Part shown: one piece after another, positions 14,789 through 23,763 of the stretch
How positions within the stretch are numbered: position 1 is the first letter of the stretch
Layout of the letters: every line of letters begins with the position of its first letter
Assembly: GCA_002435305.1 (NCBI GenBank)
Contig: DJMH01000052.1
Span: forward strand, 7,440-40,231
Source: Dehalococcoidia bacterium UBA6495
GTDB lineage: Bacteria > Chloroflexota > Dehalococcoidia > Lucifugimonadales > UBA826
Direction: 5' to 3'
DNA: 32,792 bases
Translations under genes and position numbers: made by a program
The notes under the pieces: generated by a model
Seen by the model: the letters and a program-made list of their open reading frames with translations, nothing else
The model's database searches: none
What the model was told of the DNA's origin: nothing

Positions 14789-16552
14789 ATGGTTAGCAAC
14801 TTTTCGAGTATGATGTCCCGATTATTGAATAGGAATGAATCCGACCTAACAGTTCAGGACGAGAACAAATACTGTTTGATGTGCAGCTCTGACCTGAATA
14901 AATCAGATGTGTATCAAAGATATAGAATGTGTGCTACCTGTGGATTTCATTACAGCATGAGTGCTAGGGACAGGGTCAATTCTATAGTTGATTTTGAATC
15001 ATTTAAAGAAATTAACAGAAACTTGGTATCTGTCGACCCGATTTCCTTCACATCTTCAGTTCCGTACAAAGAAACCCTGTATAAAGATCAAAAACGGACC
15101 GGAATCACGGAGGCTGTTTTGACTGGCACCTGCAGTATTGATGGGATTCTTTGTATGATCATCTCATTCGATTTCGGATTTATGGGAGGGTCCATGGGGT
15201 GTGCTGTAGGACAGAAGATTTCTCTTGCAATAGAAAGAGCCGAAAAGAAAAGATTGCCTCTATTAGCCATCATATCGGGAGGAGGATCTCGAATCCAAGA
15301 AGGGGTTTTGTCATTGATGCAAATGGCCAAAACCACGATCGCAGTCAACAGGCATAATGCCAAAGGACTACCGTTTATATCTGTTTTCTCAAATCCATCT
15401 ACAGGACAGGCTTTCGCGAGCTTCGCCAATCTAGCCGATATAACAATCGCTGAACCTGGTGCCATTTTGGGATACAATCCTATAGGTACAACTCAAACCA
15501 AAGATAATTCACCCAACTTTGACCAACAAACTTCTGAGTCACATCTCAAGCATGGGCTGATTGATGCTATTGCTTCCCGAACTGAATTAAGAGAAGTCGT
15601 CTCTGTCATATTAGATCTCCTTCAAAAGGAATTTACCTTAAACAGAACGAATAAGATGGGTGAGATTTCTGTTGATAATCCAAAAAAATTGGCCTGGCAT
15701 TCTGTTCAATTAGCTCGTCATACATCACGGCCTACATCTTTGGATTATATGGCACGGATGTTGGATAATTTTGTGGAGATACATGGGGATAAACAATATT
15801 CTGACGACCCGGCAATAAGCTGTGGAATTGGACAACTGGGAGGTCAGACCATTGTTGTCATCGGTCAGAATCGTTCACAAGACCAAGTGTCAGGAGAAGT
15901 GTTAAGAATATTGCCAGAGGGGTTCCGAAAATGCCAGAGAGCTGTAAAAATCGCCAAAAAGTTCAATTTGCCCATAATATCGTTAATCGATACCCCTGGA
16001 GCAAATACTTCTCTGGAAGCAGAAAATCGGGGGCTTGCTCATTCCATCGCCACGACAATGTCTCTTTTTGCTGACCAAAAAGCACCTACTATCGCGGTTG
16101 TGATTGGAGAAGGTGGAAGCGGAGGAGCTCTTTCATTAGGAATAGCTGACAGGGTAATTATGCTGGAAAATGCTATTTTTTCAGCCATATCACCTGAAGA
16201 GGCCGCAAATTTAATATATAGAGACAAAGGCAGGGCCAATGAAGCGGCTGAATCGCTAAAACTCACGGCTGCAGATTGTAAAGCCCTTGGAATAGTAGAC
16301 GTAATCGTGTCAGAACCTGACGGCGGTGCACACACCGATCATCATGAATCTTCCAGACTGCTCAAAAGGGCATTATTACAACAATTGTTTGAAGTTCAAA
16401 ACAACTCGACCAGAAAAAGGCTCAGGGAACGCTACAAAAAATTTAAAGACATTGGTGAATACAGTTCGTATTTCAGAAGTTCTGTAACCAGAGAATTAAA
16501 TCTTCTTCAACATTCAATCACAGACCGAATTAAAGGCATTAGACGGACTTAG
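14789..16552 (+). CDS. accDA: Acetyl-CoA carboxylase carboxyltransferase, beta-alpha (AccD-AccA) fusion
   Basis: This 587-aa protein joins both carboxyltransferase subunits that move CO2 from carboxybiotin to acetyl-CoA in the first step of fatty-acid synthesis. Residues 1-285 are AccD-like. They contain a four-Cys zinc ribbon (C29, C32, C48, C51), then crotonase-fold segments such as GFMGGSMGCAVG and ISGGGSRIQEG. Residues 290-587 are AccA-like, with IDTPGANTSLEAENRG, GEGGSGGALSLG and AISPEEAANLIYRD. In E. coli these are two separate proteins of about 300 and 320 aa. No clear ribosome site precedes the ATG at 14789; the in-frame ATG at 14810 is an alternative. Biotin carboxylase and BCCP are not in the window. 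The gene converges on leuD across a 21-bp gap. Confidence 0.95.
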   Translation: MVSNFSSMMSRLLNRNESDLTVQDENKYCLMCSSDLNKSDVYQRYRMCATCGFHYSMSARDRVNSIVDFESFKEINRNLVSVDPISFTSSVPYKETLYKDQKRTGITEAVLTGTCSIDGILCMIISFDFGFMGGSMGCAVGQKISLAIERAEKKRLPLLAIISGGGSRIQEGVLSLMQMAKTTIAVNRHNAKGLPFISVFSNPSTGQAFASFANLADITIAEPGAILGYNPIGTTQTKDNSPNFDQQTSESHLKHGLIDAIASRTELREVVSVILDLLQKEFTLNRTNKMGEISVDNPKKLAWHSVQLARHTSRPTSLDYMARMLDNFVEIHGDKQYSDDPAISCGIGQLGGQTIVVIGQNRSQDQVSGEVLRILPEGFRKCQRAVKIAKKFNLPIISLIDTPGANTSLEAENRGLAHSIATTMSLFADQKAPTIAVVIGEGGSGGALSLGIADRVIMLENAIFSAISPEEAANLIYRDKGRANEAAESLKLTAADCKALGIVDVIVSEPDGGAHTDHHESSRLLKRALLQQLFEVQNNSTRKRLRERYKKFKDIGEYSSYFRSSVTRELNLLQHSITDRIKGIRRT

Positions 16553-16573
16553 GAATTTGCCCACAAGATGTGG

Positions 16574-17188
16574 CTATGTACCTAAAACACCACCCTGTTT
16601 CGAACGCCCAGATTCAAATACAGATATATCTGTCTCGTCTTCCAAGGTAAGGCCTATATCATCTAGTCCGTTCAACATGCAGTGACGTCTGAATGGTTCA
16701 ATAGAAAACTCAGCCACCACTTCCTCATTCTCATCCCATACCCTTTGTGATTCCAAATCTATATTAATTCTGTACTCCGGATCGTTTTCTGAATTCTCAA
16801 TTATTTGAGCCACTGTATCTTCATGTAAAACTACTGGCAAAACGCCATTTTGAAAACAGTTGCTAAAAAATATATCTCCGAAGCTGGGAGCGATAATACA
16901 TTTAAATCCGTAGTCCTGCAGAGCCCATGGAGCGTGCTCACGAGAGGAACCAGATCCGAAATTCCTTCCACTCACAAGTATCTCAGCAGCACTATATTCT
17001 TCTTGATTCAGAATAAAATCTTTGTTCTCAGAGCCGTCGGGCATAAACCTCCAATCGTTGAACAAAAATTGACCGAATCCTGTTCTCTCAACCCGTTTTA
17101 AAAATTGTTTTGGAATGATTTGATCAGTATCTACATTAACTCTGTTAAGAGGAGCTAGTTTTGCATTTAGGGAAACGAAAGGTTCCAT
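16574..17188 (-). CDS. leuD: 3-isopropylmalate dehydratase small subunit
   Basis: This 204-aa swivel-domain subunit completes the LeuCD aconitase-family enzyme that isomerises 2-isopropylmalate to 3-isopropylmalate in leucine synthesis. Family features are the N-terminal VNVDTDQIIPKQFLKR, the substrate loop GRNFGSGSSREHAPWAL (about 94-110) and FSNCFQNG. It is the last gene of the ilv-leu operon, 24 bp after leuC, with an AAGGAAG ribosome site. The length is normal for the bacterial (longer) LeuD type. Transcription then meets accDA head-on with only a small CCACA/TGTGG hairpin and no T-run between them. Confidence 0.97.
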   Translation of the reverse strand: MEPFVSLNAKLAPLNRVNVDTDQIIPKQFLKRVERTGFGQFLFNDWRFMPDGSENKDFILNQEEYSAAEILVSGRNFGSGSSREHAPWALQDYGFKCIIAPSFGDIFFSNCFQNGVLPVVLHEDTVAQIIENSENDPEYRINIDLESQRVWDENEEVVAEFSIEPFRRHCMLNGLDDIGLTLEDETDISVFESGRSKQGGVLGT

Positions 17189-17212
17189 CTTAGTTCTTCC
17201 TTGCTCTTTTAT

Positions 17213-18613
17213 TTACCATTCACGTATATCAACGAAATGTCCTGCTATCGCTGCTGCTGCTGCCATTTCTGGGCTAACCAAATGAGTTCTGCCTCCTCTA
17301 CCCTGTCTTCCTTCAAAGTTTCTGTTTGAAGTGGAAGCACACCTTTCCCCCGGTTTTAATATGTCAGGGTTCATACCCAAACACATAGAGCAACCGGCCT
17401 CTCTCCAATCAAACCCGGCCACCGTGAATATTGTGTCGAGTCCCTCATCTTCTGCTTGGCGTTTTATGGCATTAGAACCAGGCACGACCATAGCATAAAC
17501 TGTATCGCTAACCTTTTTCCCTTCGGCTACTCGCGCGGCCGCCCGTAAGTCTTCTATTCTTGAATTGGTACAGGAACCGATAAAGATACGATCTACTGGT
17601 ATATCTTGCATTCTGGTCCCAGGTTCCAAGTCCATGTAAGTTAAGGCTCTTTCAACAGACTCTCTTTCTCCTTCATCAGAATAGTCGGTGGGATTTGGTA
17701 TCCGGGATGATATCGGAATTACCATTCCCGGATTGGTACCCCAACTGACATGGGGTTCTAGATCCTCAGACTTTATAATGACCACCCTGTCATATTCGGC
17801 GGCGTCATCGGTGGAAAGTTTCCTCCACTCGTTTACTGCCTTTTCAAAATCTTCAGCTTGAGGGACATTATCCCTTCCTCTCATATAATCGAAAGTGACT
17901 TGATCAGGTGCTACCATGCCGGCTCTCGCACCAGCTTCGATGCTCATATTACACACAGTCATCCGGCCTTCCATGGACAGAGAGGTTATGCCTTCTCCAG
18001 TATATTCAATTACATGACCGGTCGCCCCTGCTGTGCCAATTTCACCAATTATGCTTAACACAACATCCTTTGCAGAAACCCCTGATGGTAAAGGTCCCTC
18101 GACTCTCACTTCCATGGTTTTCGGCTTGAATTGCCTAAGTGTCTGAGTAGCCAACACGTGTTCAACTTCAGACGTTCCTATTCCTATAGCAAATGCTCCG
18201 AAAGCACCATGTGTGGAAGTGTGGCTGTCACCACACACGATTGTCTTCCCGGGTTGAGTATGCCCCTGCTCTGGCCCTATAACATGAACAATGCCCTGCA
18301 AAGGACTAAATCTATCGTAAAGAGTCACTCCAAATTCTTCACAGTTTTGAGTGAGAACATCCAATTGTTGCTTGGCGATCGGATCTGTTATCGGAAGAGA
18401 AAGGTCCCACGTCGGAGTATTGTGGTCAGCCACCGCAACCGTCAAATCTGGCCGCCTTACAGGTCTTCCGGCTATTCTGAGCCCATCAAAAGCTTGAGGC
18501 GAAGTAACTTCGTGAACAAGATGAAGGTCTATATATAGAAGCGAAGGTTGACCTTCCACTTCCTTCACGAGATGAGCCTCCCATATCTTATCAAACATGG
18601 TTTTAGGTGCCAT
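17213..18613 (-). CDS. leuC: 3-isopropylmalate dehydratase large subunit
   Basis: This 466-aa aconitase-family subunit carries the [4Fe-4S] cluster of isopropylmalate isomerase. The three cluster cysteines are C348 (FIGSCTNSR), C408 and C411 (GCSMCLG). Substrate and cluster-shell residues appear in DHNTPT, CGDSHTSTHGAFG and NRNFEGRQGRGG near the C-terminus. The length matches the bacterial LeuC class. A GGAG ribosome site lies 6 bp before the ATG. It sits 64 bp after leuA and 24 bp before leuD on the minus strand, so it is transcribed from the T-box-controlled promoter upstream of ilvB, unless an internal promoter is used before leuA. Confidence 0.98.
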   Translation of the reverse strand: MAPKTMFDKIWEAHLVKEVEGQPSLLYIDLHLVHEVTSPQAFDGLRIAGRPVRRPDLTVAVADHNTPTWDLSLPITDPIAKQQLDVLTQNCEEFGVTLYDRFSPLQGIVHVIGPEQGHTQPGKTIVCGDSHTSTHGAFGAFAIGIGTSEVEHVLATQTLRQFKPKTMEVRVEGPLPSGVSAKDVVLSIIGEIGTAGATGHVIEYTGEGITSLSMEGRMTVCNMSIEAGARAGMVAPDQVTFDYMRGRDNVPQAEDFEKAVNEWRKLSTDDAAEYDRVVIIKSEDLEPHVSWGTNPGMVIPISSRIPNPTDYSDEGERESVERALTYMDLEPGTRMQDIPVDRIFIGSCTNSRIEDLRAAARVAEGKKVSDTVYAMVVPGSNAIKRQAEDEGLDTIFTVAGFDWREAGCSMCLGMNPDILKPGERCASTSNRNFEGRQGRGGRTHLVSPEMAAAAAIAGHFVDIREW

Positions 18614-18677
18614 TTAACACTCCATTTTTGGTTCAAGGAATTTGATATTTCTTAGGATAAAAACAACAGTTTTTGAA

Positions 18678-20210
18678 TTAACCCGCGTTGGGATTAGCCG
18701 CCAGAGCCCGATTTAGAGCGTTCATGTAAGCTTTTGCACTTGCGACTATAATATCTGTGTCACTACCTCTTCCTACAAAGGTGTCACCTTGGAGTTCTAT
18801 TCTGATAGTCACATCTCCGATGGCATCTATTCCTTCCGTAACTGAATCTACCCGAAATTCAGTGAGCTTATTCTCTATTCCTATTACCCGATTTATAGCC
18901 ATATATACTGCGTCAACAGGCCCTGTACCAGTCGCAGCATCTGTAATTTCCTCCCCTTCTGGGTTCCTGATTTTTACTGTTGCTGTCGGTACGCCATGAT
19001 CACCGGTAGATACTTGAACATGCTCAAGACCATATACGGTTGGAATATCCGCAGTTCTACGGCTGTTTGATAGTAGAGTCTCAAGATCTTGATCTGTGAC
19101 CTCTCTCTTACGGTCTGCCAACTCCTTAAATGATTCGAAAACTTCGTTGAGTTCCTTTTGCTCCAAATGGAAACCAAGTTCTTCTAACCTAGCCCTCAGG
19201 CCAGCACGGCCACTTAGTTTCCCTAAGACAAATGAGTTACTTGGCCATCCTATCGATTTAGGATCCATAATTTCGAAGGTGCTACTATCCTTCAAAACGC
19301 CGTCCTGATGAATACCGGAGGCGTGACGAAACGCATTAGCTCCCACTATCGCCTTGTTTGGTTGTACTGGAAAGCCAGTGATGTCACTCACCAATCTACT
19401 CGTCCTATATATCTGAGTAGTATCTATATTAGTTGAGACATCAAAAAAATCATTTCTCGTTTCAATAGCCATAATAATCTCTTCAAGCGATGCATTTCCT
19501 GCCCGTTCACCAAGACCATTGATGCACCCTTCGACCTGCCTGACGCCCGCCTTCACTGCAGCCAAACTATTAGCTACAGAAAGGCCAAGATCATTGTGGC
19601 AGTGAACACTCAATATGGCCTTATCTATGTTAGGCACATTTCTTTTGATGTCTTCGATTCTTTCTGCAAATTCTGACGGAATAATGTATCCGACAGTATC
19701 CGCTATGTTAACTGTAGTGGCACCAGCATTTATGACGGCTTCCAGCATTTTATACAAATATTCAGGTTCAGTCCGAGTCGCATCCATGGGGGAAAATTCT
19801 ACGTCCTCACAATATGTTTTCGCCCTCTCAACCGAGGCCACAGCAATATCGAGGACTTCCTCTGGATTTTTGCGCAATTGATTCATTATCTGTATATCAG
19901 AACTGCTAATAAAGACATGAAGCCGTGGTCTGGCTGCTCCTTTAACCCCTTCCCAAGCCTTATCTACATCGTCTATGTAACACCTTGCAAGGGAAGCTAT
20001 TTTTGGAGTTCTAACCTCTGAGGCGATTTTCTGAACCGCCTGTAGGTCTCCAGGCGATGCCGCGGCGAATCCGGCCTCTATGACATCAACTCCTAATCTC
20101 TCCAATTGCCTCGCAATTTCTAGCTTCTCTTGGGTAGTAAGCCCTATACCCGCTGATTGCTCTCCGTCTCTAAGGGTAGTATCAAAAATTGTGACTTTCT
20201 CTTGGGACAT
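18678..20210 (-). CDS. leuA: 2-isopropylmalate synthase
   Basis: This 510-aa enzyme condenses acetyl-CoA with 2-oxoisovalerate, the committed step of leucine synthesis. The TIM-barrel catalytic domain has FDTTLRDGEQ (D10 metal ligand), HCHND (H203, H205) and N239 in GERAGNASLEE. A C-terminal domain (about 390-505) of the LeuA allosteric type normally gives leucine feedback inhibition. A strong ribosome site (AAAGGAG) lies just upstream of the ATG. The 183-bp gap to ilvC contains a palindromic element and a TTGCAATTGCAA palindrome, unusual within an otherwise close-packed operon, so leuA may have an extra promoter or processing site. Confidence 0.98.
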   Translation of the reverse strand: MSQEKVTIFDTTLRDGEQSAGIGLTTQEKLEIARQLERLGVDVIEAGFAAASPGDLQAVQKIASEVRTPKIASLARCYIDDVDKAWEGVKGAARPRLHVFISSSDIQIMNQLRKNPEEVLDIAVASVERAKTYCEDVEFSPMDATRTEPEYLYKMLEAVINAGATTVNIADTVGYIIPSEFAERIEDIKRNVPNIDKAILSVHCHNDLGLSVANSLAAVKAGVRQVEGCINGLGERAGNASLEEIIMAIETRNDFFDVSTNIDTTQIYRTSRLVSDITGFPVQPNKAIVGANAFRHASGIHQDGVLKDSSTFEIMDPKSIGWPSNSFVLGKLSGRAGLRARLEELGFHLEQKELNEVFESFKELADRKREVTDQDLETLLSNSRRTADIPTVYGLEHVQVSTGDHGVPTATVKIRNPEGEEITDAATGTGPVDAVYMAINRVIGIENKLTEFRVDSVTEGIDAIGDVTIRIELQGDTFVGRGSDTDIIVASAKAYMNALNRALAANPNAG

Positions 20211-20260
20211 TTCGGTCTCCTTTTATTAGTCTAGGATTACTAAAGATTTATCTGCATTAA

Positions 20261-20272
20261 TTGCAATTGCAA
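20261..20272. promoter_or_regulatory. Perfect 12-bp palindrome upstream of leuA
   Basis: TTGCAATTGCAA is a perfect dyad about 50 bp upstream of the leuA ATG. It could be a repressor site. On the minus strand it could also supply a -35-like TTGCAA for an internal promoter, but the matching -10 is poor. No regulator can be assigned. Confidence 0.3.
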
Positions 20273-20275
20273 ATT

Positions 20276-20347
20276 CGCAGGATTCCGTAGTCCGCCTGAT
20301 TTAGCCTTGCCAAGACCAAATCAACATGGCGGACTACGCAGGATACC
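20276..20347. repeat. 51-bp palindromic element flanked by 11-bp direct repeats, between ilvC and leuA
   Basis: The arms GTAGTCCGCC (20287-20296) and GGCGGACTAC (20328-20337) are perfect inverted repeats. Inside them TGATTT (20297-20302) and AAATCA (20318-20323) also pair, with ACAT bulged, leaving a 15-nt loop. The element is flanked by CGCAGGATTCC (20276-20286) and CGCAGGATACC (20337-20347), a direct repeat matching at 10 of 11 positions. Two readings fit: a tiny MITE-like insertion with terminal inverted repeats and a target duplication, or an intercistronic mRNA hairpin that tunes the ilvC/leuA balance. No second copy was noticed in the window. Confidence 0.55.
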
Positions 20348-20393
20348 TCGTCTATCGACTTATGTTTCATACTATTCATATCTGGAATCAATC

Positions 20394-21392
20394 CTAATCT
20401 GGATCCGAGAGAAAGGACATCATACCCCTAAGCTCTTTACCCACTTCTTCTATCTGATGACCCGCATTTTCTTCCCGAAGCCTATTGAATGTTGGCCTGC
20501 CCTCATCGTTTTCCGTGATCCATTCTTTCGCAAATGTACCATCTTGAATTTGGTCAAGTACCTTTCGCATATTCTTTTTCACATTTTCGTCTACTACTGC
20601 AGGTCCTCTAGTGTAATCTCCATATTCAGCCGTATCACTCACGGAATATCTCATGTATTCCATACCGCCTTGATAGAACAAATCCACTATAAGTTTCAAC
20701 TCGTGCATACATTCAAAATAAGCGGATTCTGGTTGGTACCCCGCCTCTATCAAAGTCTCAAATGCAGCCTTTACTAAGGCCGCAACTCCGCCACATAAAA
20801 CAGCCTGCTCACCAAAAAGATCTGTCTCTGTCTCTTCTTTAAACGTAGTATCAAGCACCCCAGCCCTAGTACAACCTACACCTCTTGCATAAGCTAGGCC
20901 CAATGCATGAGCATCCCCAGTCGAATCTTGGTGAATGGCAAGTAACCCAGGCACCCCGGAGTCTTTCTTATAAACTTCCCTCATCCTATGCCCGGGTGCT
21001 TTAGGTGCAACCATGGAAACGTCGACATTTTCAGGTGGATTTATCGCGTCATAATGTATATTAAAGCCATGGGCAAACATTAAAGTCTTGCCTGGCAACA
21101 GGTGCGGCAATATGGATTCATTGTAAACTGAAGCTTGAAGATGATCAGGAATCAGTACCATAATAATGTCTGACTGAGCAGCAGCCTCTGCAACTGTGGC
21201 TACTTTTAGGCCTTCTGATTCTGCTTTAGGCCAACTATTACTACCTTCGTACAGTCCTACACATACATCTACCCCAGAATCCTTCAGGTTTAACGCATGA
21301 GCGTGGCCCTGACTACCGTACCCAATAATACCTACAGTCTTGCCCTCTAATAGACTCATGTCTGCATCCGATTCATAATACATTTTCGCCAT
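20394..21392 (-). CDS. ilvC: Ketol-acid reductoisomerase (class I)
   Basis: This 332-aa enzyme isomerises and reduces acetolactate or acetohydroxybutyrate in valine/isoleucine synthesis. The Rossmann motif GYGSQGHAHALNL is near residue 25, followed by the cofactor loop GLYEGSNSW, whose serines suggest NADPH use. The all-helical C-terminal domain includes the metal/substrate segments DLFGEQAVLCGG and the ECMHELKLIVDL helix. The length is that of the short class I form. An AGGAG ribosome site precedes the ATG. It lies 29 bp after ilvN in the operon, and a 183-bp spacer with a palindromic element follows before leuA. Confidence 0.98.
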   Translation of the reverse strand: MAKMYYESDADMSLLEGKTVGIIGYGSQGHAHALNLKDSGVDVCVGLYEGSNSWPKAESEGLKVATVAEAAAQSDIIMVLIPDHLQASVYNESILPHLLPGKTLMFAHGFNIHYDAINPPENVDVSMVAPKAPGHRMREVYKKDSGVPGLLAIHQDSTGDAHALGLAYARGVGCTRAGVLDTTFKEETETDLFGEQAVLCGGVAALVKAAFETLIEAGYQPESAYFECMHELKLIVDLFYQGGMEYMRYSVSDTAEYGDYTRGPAVVDENVKKNMRKVLDQIQDGTFAKEWITENDEGRPTFNRLREENAGHQIEEVGKELRGMMSFLSDPD

Positions 21393-21421
21393 ATAAATTC
21401 TCCTAGTGCAATATTTTCCGC

Positions 21422-21964
21422 TTAAGAGGCATTCTCCAAAATTCTTGGACTGTTCATAGATTTATCTTGCTCAAAAGACGCCCCTCTACTCATAGCCACC
21501 GTGCCAGTTCTCATCACCTCAAAAACCCCAAAACTATCCAGTAAATCTACGAGGGAATTAACTTTATCCTCATTACCTGTTACTTCAACGATCAAAGTAT
21601 CCTGGGAGACGTCTACTATCTTAGCCCTAAATATATCGACAATCTGCATTATTTCACTACGAGTCGCAACATCGCATTTAACCCTTATCAAGGCTAGCTC
21701 TCTAGACACCGCGTTTTCTTCCGATATGTCGGATACTTTAATGACTTCAACTAACTTGTGCAGGTTTTTAACAACCATTTCAACTGTCTTAGCATCCCCA
21801 TCAACTACGAACGTCATCCTAGATAAGCCAGCGGATTCACTCTTCCCAACAGCCAGGCTTGATATGTTGTAACCACGTCTCCTGAACATACTAGATATGC
21901 GGTTTAAGACACCCGCACGATCCTCAACCAATGCCGTTATTGTGTGTTTTTCTGAGGATTTCAA
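21422..21964 (-). CDS. ilvN: Acetolactate synthase small (regulatory) subunit
   Basis: This 180-aa protein is the two-domain type. An N-terminal ACT domain (about 7-80, with VEDRAGVLNRISSMFRRRGY) binds valine for feedback control, and a C-terminal ALS_ss_C domain contacts the catalytic subunit. Its ATG overlaps the ilvB stop by 4 bp (ATGA), so translational coupling with the large subunit is expected. The length is normal for the family. The symbol ilvH would be an equally acceptable name. Confidence 0.97.
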   Translation of the reverse strand: MKSSEKHTITALVEDRAGVLNRISSMFRRRGYNISSLAVGKSESAGLSRMTFVVDGDAKTVEMVVKNLHKLVEVIKVSDISEENAVSRELALIRVKCDVATRSEIMQIVDIFRAKIVDVSQDTLIVEVTGNEDKVNSLVDLLDSFGVFEVMRTGTVAMSRGASFEQDKSMNSPRILENAS

Positions 21965-23655
21965 TTTGTCACCTTTTCTGATATCGGCTCCTCTATCATG
22001 TCGTAAACGGTCATTCCTGATGGAATCATGGGGTATACGTTTTCCTCTTGTTCCACTATGAAATCAACCAACACAGGGCCATCGTGATCCATCGCCTCAG
22101 CAATTGCTGTTTTTACCTGTGTTTTATCCGTAACCTTTATACCCTTTATGCCATATGCCTCGGCCAAACGAACAAAATCAGGATTGCCCGTGTAGCCGGT
22201 CGAAACATATGAACTATCAAAAAATATTTCTTGCCACTGCCTCACCATGCCCAAAAACCCATTGTTCAATATTGCGAATTTAACTGGCAATCTGTTTTCG
22301 GCTATAGTTGCTAATTCGCAAAGTGTCATTTGGAAGCCGCCATCACCAGCAATAGACCAAACGATAGAATCAGGGTCAGCAACCTGTGCTCCCATAGCAG
22401 CAGGTACTTCATACCCCATAGTTCCTGAACCACCCGAAGTAAGAAACGTGCAAGGTTTTTTGAATCGGTAATGTTGTGCAGCCCACATCTGATGCTGGCC
22501 AACACCTGTCACTATCGTAGCACCCCCTTTGGTTTCGTCAGAAATGTCTCTTACGACCTGCCGGGCCAATAATTTAGAAGTCTCAGGTATGTCCAAAGAT
22601 GGATGATCCTCCTTCAAAACATCTATTTTTTTCAACCATGCAGGATGGGTCGCGGCTCCAACATGAGTATTCATTCGGGTTAGAACTTCTTTGACATCTC
22701 CCACTATGGGCACATCGACTCGAATATTTTTTCCGATTTCTGAAGGATCAACATCTATATGTATCTTTTTCGAATTCAAGGCAAACTTCGATGGATTGCC
22801 AGTTATTCGATCATCAAAGCGCATGCCCAGTGCAATAATGAGATCCGCTTCCTCGATTGCGAAACTAGCATATGCCATTCCGTGCATGCCAGGCCAACCA
22901 GTCCATAAAACATGGTCCTCTGGAAAACAGCTAATACCGAGTAAGGTAGTAATGACAGGTATCTGAGCCTTCTCAGCCAACTCTTTTAACTCATCATATG
23001 CCTTTGATATTATGACTCCGTGACCCGCAACAATAACGGGTTTTTCTGCTTCATTAATCAAATTAGCAGCCTTTCGTATCTGACCAGAATGCCCGGAGAC
23101 ATTGGGACTATACCCAGGTAAATTCAATTCTCCTGGTTCTTCGTACTCAACTTCCTGTACAAAAACATCTCTAGGTATATCTACTAATACTGGGCCTGGC
23201 CTGCCTGAGTTTGCTATGTAGAATGCTTCTTTGATTGAAGAGGCTATCTCTGAGGCATCCATGACTAAAAAGTTGTGTTTTGTAATAGGCAAGGTTATTC
23301 CTGTGATATCAGTTTCCTGAAAGGCATCTGACCCTATAGTCCAGCTATTAACCTGTCCAGTTACAATGACGAGTGGTACCGAATCCATTTGGGCACAAGC
23401 TATTCCTGTCACAAGGTTTGTAGCCCCTGGACCCGATGTTGCAAAAGCCACTCCGGGTTTACCAGTAACCCTAGCGTATCCGTCGGCCGCCAGAGAAGCA
23501 CCCTGTTCGTGTCGTGTCAAAATGTGACGGAGCTCCGGGTATTCCGGCAACGCCTGATATAAAGGCAAAATTGCCCCACCGGGTATTCCGAAAACAACGT
23601 TACACCCTTCCCTGAGCAAACTTTCACAGACAATCTGTGACCCTTTTTTTATCAT
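21961..23655 (-). CDS. ilvB: Acetolactate synthase large (catalytic) subunit
   Basis: This 564-aa ThDP enzyme makes 2-acetolactate and 2-aceto-2-hydroxybutyrate, the first common step of branched-chain amino-acid synthesis. The catalytic glutamate is E50 in RHEQGAS. The ThDP/Mg motif runs from GDGG (437-440) to N464-N465, and GFLGMVRQWQE follows as in biosynthetic AHAS. The start ATG has an AAGGAAG ribosome site. It is the first gene of the operon; its 417-nt leader carries a leucine T-box and terminator, so expression should rise when tRNA-Leu is uncharged. Confidence 0.98.
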   Translation of the reverse strand: MIKKGSQIVCESLLREGCNVVFGIPGGAILPLYQALPEYPELRHILTRHEQGASLAADGYARVTGKPGVAFATSGPGATNLVTGIACAQMDSVPLVIVTGQVNSWTIGSDAFQETDITGITLPITKHNFLVMDASEIASSIKEAFYIANSGRPGPVLVDIPRDVFVQEVEYEEPGELNLPGYSPNVSGHSGQIRKAANLINEAEKPVIVAGHGVIISKAYDELKELAEKAQIPVITTLLGISCFPEDHVLWTGWPGMHGMAYASFAIEEADLIIALGMRFDDRITGNPSKFALNSKKIHIDVDPSEIGKNIRVDVPIVGDVKEVLTRMNTHVGAATHPAWLKKIDVLKEDHPSLDIPETSKLLARQVVRDISDETKGGATIVTGVGQHQMWAAQHYRFKKPCTFLTSGGSGTMGYEVPAAMGAQVADPDSIVWSIAGDGGFQMTLCELATIAENRLPVKFAILNNGFLGMVRQWQEIFFDSSYVSTGYTGNPDFVRLAEAYGIKGIKVTDKTQVKTAIAEAMDHDGPVLVDFIVEQEENVYPMIPSGMTVYDMIEEPISEKVTN

Positions 23656-23727
23656 TAAACTTCCTTAATTAACCTACATATAAATAATTGGCAAATTCTT
23701 ATTTCGATTAAAAGGGCTGGGGCCTCG

Positions 23728-23763
23728 AAAAAAATAAATCCCGCCCTTAAACTGGGACGGGAT
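23728..23763 (-). terminator. Intrinsic terminator of the ilv-leu T-box leader
   Basis: In the leader RNA an ATCCCG-(T)-CCC arm pairs with GGG-CGGGAT around a 7-nt loop. The U-rich tail ATTTATTTTTTT follows. The 5' arm is shared with the antiterminator, as expected for a T-box switch. Read on the minus strand it lies 72 bp before the ilvB ATG. Confidence 0.88.

Noticed and set aside
16561..16573. CCACA-AGA-TGTGG hairpin between accDA and leuD as a two-way terminator
   Set aside because: It has only five pairs and no T-run on either side.
20307..20777. 156-codon plus-strand frame over ilvC and the palindromic element
   Set aside because: It is antisense to well-conserved IlvC, has no recognisable domain, and its start lies in the hairpin.
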